Shown here: positions 5,521 through 8,391 of the stretch, piece by piece
Position numbering within the stretch: position 1 is the first letter of the stretch
Layout of the letters: every line of letters begins with the position of its first letter
Assembly (NCBI GenBank): GCA_026392575.1
Contig: JAPLBU010000116.1
Coordinates: 1 to 8,391, forward strand
From: Actinomycetota bacterium
Lineage (GTDB): Bacteria; Actinomycetota; Actinomycetes; S36-B12
DNA length: 8,391 nucleotides
Reading direction: 5' to 3'
The notes under the pieces: model-generated
What the model was told of the DNA's origin: nothing
Database searches by the model: none
Seen by the model: the letters and a program-made list of their open reading frames with translations, nothing else
Made by a program: the position numbers and the translations under genes

Positions 5521-5537
5521 GACTATTCAGATGTCAA
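5509..5537 (-). promoter_or_regulatory. padR promoter
   Basis: On the minus strand a perfect TTGACA -35 (5537-5532) is followed after exactly 17 nt by TATCGT (5514-5509), matching TAnnnT. The start point would be near 5502, leaving a leader of about 30 nt that contains the GAGAGG ribosome site. It is the best sigma-70-type promoter in the window. It lies between the stop of the HDAC-like gene and padR, so padR can be expressed independently of the amidohydrolase operon. Confidence 0.65.
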
Positions 5538-5567
5538 CTCCGGGGTCCAATCTGCTGGTGCTGCTCC

Positions 5568-6674
5568 TCAGTCGGTGAGGCTGTGCGCGGCTCGGACGGC
5601 CGCAATGACGTCCCGCTGGGCGGGTGACACGGCGTGCTCCGGCATGGTGTCGAAGCCCGCGTAGAGCGGGTCGATGACGTCGACGGGGACTCCGGACAGC
5701 TCGCTGAGCACGCTGACCCCGCACAGCGGCACGTACGTGGGCGAGTAACCGCCCTCGTGCGTCATCATGATCCGGCCGTCGCAGACCTCGGCAGCAACGT
5801 CCATCAGCACCCGGGTCATCGCCCGGTAGCCGCTCGCCGTCACCGACATCCGCCCGAGCGGATCGAAGCAGCTCGCATCAAAACCGGACGGCACGACGAT
5901 GACATCGGGCCGGTGCCGCCTGATCGCCGGGACGACGACCTCGGTCATCACCGCAAGGTAGCCACCGTTGCCGGTGCCGGCGGGCAGCGGAACGTTGATC
6001 GCATACCCGTCACCGGCGCCTGTCCCGCGTTCAGTGATGGCGCCGCTGTCACGCGGGAACAGATCGTCCTGGTGCAGGGAAATCGTCAAGACCGAAGGAT
6101 CGTCGTAGAAGACCGCCTGCGTGCCGTTGCCGTGGTGCACATCCCAGTCGACCGTCACCACGCGCAGGTCCGGATTGCGGGCCTGCGCCTGGCGGATGGC
6201 GATGCTGGCATTGCTGAACATGCAGAACCCCATGCCGGTCTCCGGACGAGCATGGTGCCCCGGCGGCCGAACGAGTGCATACGAATTCTCGACGGTGCCG
6301 TCGAGCACCGCGTTCAGCGCGGCGATGGAACCGCCTGCTGCCAATGCCGCGATGTGAAAGCCCTGGAACCCGAACGGACTCGTGCCATCACCCGCGTCGC
6401 CGCCGCGGATGTTCTCGCTGTCCGCCTTGATCCGTGCAAGGTGCTCGGGCGTGTGGACGCGCAGGATGTCCTCGTCGGTCGCCGGTGTCGGCATGATGCG
6501 AAGAAGATGCGTCGACAGCCCCGAGACCTCGACCAGTGAGTTGAAACGCTGCTTGGACTCCGGGGACTCGAAGTGCAGGTACGGCTGCATCATCAAACTG
6601 CCGGGCAGCAGCCCCGCGTTGGTGCCGGTGTCATGCCAGCCGTACAGCTCGTGCCAGACGTAGCCCGTCGTCAC
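5568..6674 (-). CDS. Histone-deacetylase-like amidohydrolase (class II HDAC / HDAH family)
   Basis: A 368-residue zinc amidohydrolase resembling the bacterial HDAC-like amidohydrolase HDAH (369 residues) along its whole length, starting with TTGYVWHELYGWHDTGT. Catalytic residues are complete: the tandem histidines H140-H141 in RPPGHHARPETGMGF, zinc ligands D178 and H180 in DWDVHHGNGTQ and D266 in PSGFDAS, and the transition-state tyrosine Y310 in HEGGYSP. Characterised relatives remove acetyl or other acyl groups from lysine side chains, polyamines or small amides; the natural substrate here is unknown. There is no signal peptide, so it is cytoplasmic. The GTG start at 6674 has TGAGG 8 nt upstream, overlapping the upstream stop. 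An ATG at 6755 would lie deep in the preceding gene and add 27 residues absent from HDAH. Only 10 nt separate it from the formamidase-like gene, so they form an operon. Confidence 0.94.
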   Translation of the reverse strand: MTTGYVWHELYGWHDTGTNAGLLPGSLMMQPYLHFESPESKQRFNSLVEVSGLSTHLLRIMPTPATDEDILRVHTPEHLARIKADSENIRGGDAGDGTSPFGFQGFHIAALAAGGSIAALNAVLDGTVENSYALVRPPGHHARPETGMGFCMFSNASIAIRQAQARNPDLRVVTVDWDVHHGNGTQAVFYDDPSVLTISLHQDDLFPRDSGAITERGTGAGDGYAINVPLPAGTGNGGYLAVMTEVVVPAIRRHRPDVIVVPSGFDASCFDPLGRMSVTASGYRAMTRVLMDVAAEVCDGRIMMTHEGGYSPTYVPLCGVSVLSELSGVPVDVIDPLYAGFDTMPEHAVSPAQRDVIAAVRAAHSLTD

Positions 6675-6684
6675 CCGTGACGCC

Positions 6685-8391
6685 TCAGGTCCATGACTTC
6701 TCCTCCTGGTTCCAGGCCCCACCGGGTAGTGAGCCAGGCTTCTTGAATGCGTCAAGCACGTTCTTCATGATCTGCGAGACGTTGTTCTCGAAGCCGAAGC
6801 ATGGCAGTGCGCTCATCCACGCGATCGAACCCGTGGAGAAGACGCCACCGTCATTCGCCGAAGTGAAGTAGGTCATGTCTGCACGAACAGTCGGGCTCTG
6901 CGTGCCGAGCATGCCCGGATGGTTGAACAGGATGTCCTCCGTGACCGTCGCGTAGTTATCCGACCAACTGGTCGACGACGCGAGCAGCCGAGTATGCGGC
7001 GGGGTGCCGAGTTCGAGGTCGTAGCGCTCGGTCTCCAGGCCGGCCGCACCACCGAGTGCCAGCCCGAAGTCGCCGAAGACATCGCCCTCGACTCCGTCGA
7101 AGATCCACGACACGGACTTGTGGTAGCTGTCTGGCATGCGGTGGTAGGGGTGGCACTCGTCGAACCCCTGCGTAGTGAAGCCCACCCCGGTGAGCTTCTG
7201 CGGTGGGCGCGCGCGGTTGCGCCAGATGCCTCCGCGCTCCGCGCTCGTCTGGTGGTAGTACTCACCCGGCTCTGACTGCCAGGCCCGCATTCCCGCCTCG
7301 CCCTTGCGCACCTCCATGAACTCCGGCTCACCGTCGCGGTACGACACGACCCAGTAGAAGCCGTTGCCCCCTAGGTACATCAGCCGCCCGCCTTCGGCGA
7401 TGTAGTCCTCAAGGTCGTTGAGGCCCTGCTCGCTCCAGTACTCGGGGTGCGACCCGGTGAGGATGACCTGGTAGCCCTTGAGTAGATCCGGGTTGGCCGC
7501 TAGGTCGTGATCCGTTGCGACGTCGTAGTCGTACCCGTACCGGTCGAGCCAGGCGATCAGTGAGAGATCGCGGGGCAGTTGCCACACCGTGCCGATGGCG
7601 GAACTGCGCCACTTCGGTCGGATGTTGAGGATCGGCCGCTTCCACGAGGTGTAACAGACGCCCGCGCCGTCGGTCCAGTGGTCGTAGGTCGAGCGGCCGT
7701 ATCGCGGATCCTGGTAGTAGTCGGCCTCTCGGTCCTCCAGCACGGCCGGATGTGAGCCGATTGCCTGACCGACGGGAACGTGATGAACGATCATCTCGTT
7801 CGCGTAGGCGAGGTAGGAGTTCGTCGGCATCAGATACAGGATCGGTGCCGTCGGCGCAATCGGTCGAATGAAGAAGACAATGTGGTCCTCGGTCTCGCCG
7901 GCCTTGACGCGAGCTGCGTAGACACCGCTGCGCGTTCCTTCCGACACCCGCCAGGTCACCGTCGGCTCCCAGCCGCAGTCCATGACGGCGTCATCATGGA
8001 AGGCGATGCCGCCGTATTCGCCCGGTGCCACGCGCCAGTCGTCGTGCTTGCCGGACCAGTTGTAACCAGTCATCGCCCGCACGGGCCGATGAATGCCGTT
8101 CCCGTCGAGCCCGTTGCCGCTGACATCACGAACGATGTCGTCGATGCCGTCGGGACCATAGCCCTCAGTGGTGTCCCATTCAGTAATTGCCGGACCCACT
8201 CGCTCGCCCGCGCGTAGCTGAGCGATCTCGTGGAGTGACAGTGCCGATCCGATCACCCCACAGCGGTCGATCTTCCCGTTGTAGGTGAAGTCCTTGAAGT
8301 CGCCCCGCACGGACGCTGAGTTCTGGGCCGCCGCCCACATGAACGGTGATGACGGAGTGGCCGGACGCACGCGCAGCTTCTGCTCGACCGA
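6685..8391 (-). CDS. N,N-dimethylformamidase large-subunit homologue (5' end outside window)
   Basis: 568 C-terminal residues are visible, and the frame stays open to the window edge, so the gene is 5'-truncated by the window (characterised large subunits are about 760 residues). A GTG at 8370 is in frame but seven sense codons precede it, so it is not the start. Near the N-terminal edge, residues about 27-60 resemble the end of a LamG/ConA-like domain. The catalytic region follows. The characterised enzyme has, as I recall, a mononuclear iron held by Y399, Y440 and E521. Tyrosines in LAYAN (visible residue 196) and GRSTYD (236) and the glutamate in GSHPEYWS (317) match that spacing (40 and 81 here, 41 and 81 there). 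The family hydrolyses formamides such as dimethylformamide to amine and formate, usually with a small partner subunit, not seen here. No signal peptide can be judged. The HDAC-like gene follows after 10 nt. Confidence 0.88.
   Translation of the reverse strand, partial: SVEQKLRVRPATPSSPFMWAAAQNSASVRGDFKDFTYNGKIDRCGVIGSALSLHEIAQLRAGERVGPAITEWDTTEGYGPDGIDDIVRDVSGNGLDGNGIHRPVRAMTGYNWSGKHDDWRVAPGEYGGIAFHDDAVMDCGWEPTVTWRVSEGTRSGVYAARVKAGETEDHIVFFIRPIAPTAPILYLMPTNSYLAYANEMIVHHVPVGQAIGSHPAVLEDREADYYQDPRYGRSTYDHWTDGAGVCYTSWKRPILNIRPKWRSSAIGTVWQLPRDLSLIAWLDRYGYDYDVATDHDLAANPDLLKGYQVILTGSHPEYWSEQGLNDLEDYIAEGGRLMYLGGNGFYWVVSYRDGEPEFMEVRKGEAGMRAWQSEPGEYYHQTSAERGGIWRNRARPPQKLTGVGFTTQGFDECHPYHRMPDSYHKSVSWIFDGVEGDVFGDFGLALGGAAGLETERYDLELGTPPHTRLLASSTSWSDNYATVTEDILFNHPGMLGTQSPTVRADMTYFTSANDGGVFSTGSIAWMSALPCFGFENNVSQIMKNVLDAFKKPGSLPGGAWNQEEKSWT

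Noticed and set aside
5490..5535. Classical PadR box ATGT-N8-ACAT upstream of padR
   Set aside because: Several ATGT words occur (5490, 5501, 5531 on the plus strand), but none pairs with ACAT at the right spacing and orientation.
5634..6539. 301-codon plus-strand open frame opposite the HDAC-like gene
   Set aside because: It is antisense to a full-length enzyme with all active-site residues. The translation is His/Arg/Asp-rich with no domain and no ribosome site.
6675..6755. ATG start at 6755 for the HDAC-like protein
   Set aside because: It would overlap the end of the formamidase-like gene by about 70 nt and add residues absent from HDAH. The GTG at 6674 has TGAGG at good spacing.

Overview
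This looks like a slice of a high-GC actinobacterial (Actinomycetota) chromosome. The clearest evidence is CrgA, a small septation protein found only in actinobacteria. It sits divergently from a DUF881 membrane protein, and the start of a TrpG/PabA glutamine amidotransferase lies beyond that. This block, together with a cyclophilin (ppiA) and a rhomboid protease, normally lies close to the replication origin in this phylum. GTG starts are common, and at least one gene appears leaderless. Genus cannot be resolved from the sequence alone. Every gene except crgA is on the minus strand.

Layout from left to right: a 5' fragment of trpG/pabA (1-164); DUF881 (169-951); an 87-bp divergent intergenic region; crgA on the plus strand (1039-1305); a 105-bp convergent gap holding a 20-bp perfect palindrome built from two DnaA-box-like 9-mers and a TTCG-loop hairpin; an acetyl-CoA acetyltransferase-type thiolase (1411-2571); a B-box/rhomboid intramembrane protease (2609-3481); a cyclophilin (3492-4010); a VapC/FitB PIN toxin (4063-4476) and its FitA-like ribbon-helix-helix antitoxin (4473-4709); an 18+18-bp palindrome over the antitoxin promoter; a PadR-family repressor with an unusual Gly/Pro/Trp/Arg-rich N-terminus (4769-5470) and its own promoter/operator; a histone-deacetylase-like amidohydrolase (5568-6674); and the C-terminal three quarters of an N,N-dimethylformamidase large-subunit homologue that runs off the right edge (6685-8391).

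Transcription on the minus strand runs from high to low coordinates. Three units are suggested. The first is the DMFase-like plus HDAC-like pair (10-nt gap, RBS overlapping the upstream stop), two unrelated amide-bond hydrolases probably acting on one amide or formamide substrate. The second is padR, which has a consensus promoter overlapped by GCGAT-type half-sites. The third is vapBC, whose -35 and spacer are embedded in a palindrome and whose -10 places transcription initiation at the antitoxin ATG. ppiA, rhomboid and thiolase follow vapBC closely and may form a housekeeping operon. The left part (trpG, DUF881, crgA, rhomboid, ppiA) is conserved core; vapBC, padR, the two amidohydrolases and the thiolase look like accessory insertions.

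I found no RNA genes, CRISPR arrays or insertion sequences, and no gene-free stretch longer than 300 bases. I did not find a convincing wholly new multi-gene system. The items most worth following up are the vapBC operator/leaderless promoter, the coupled DMFase/HDAC pair with a conserved iron site, and the DnaA-box-like palindrome after crgA.
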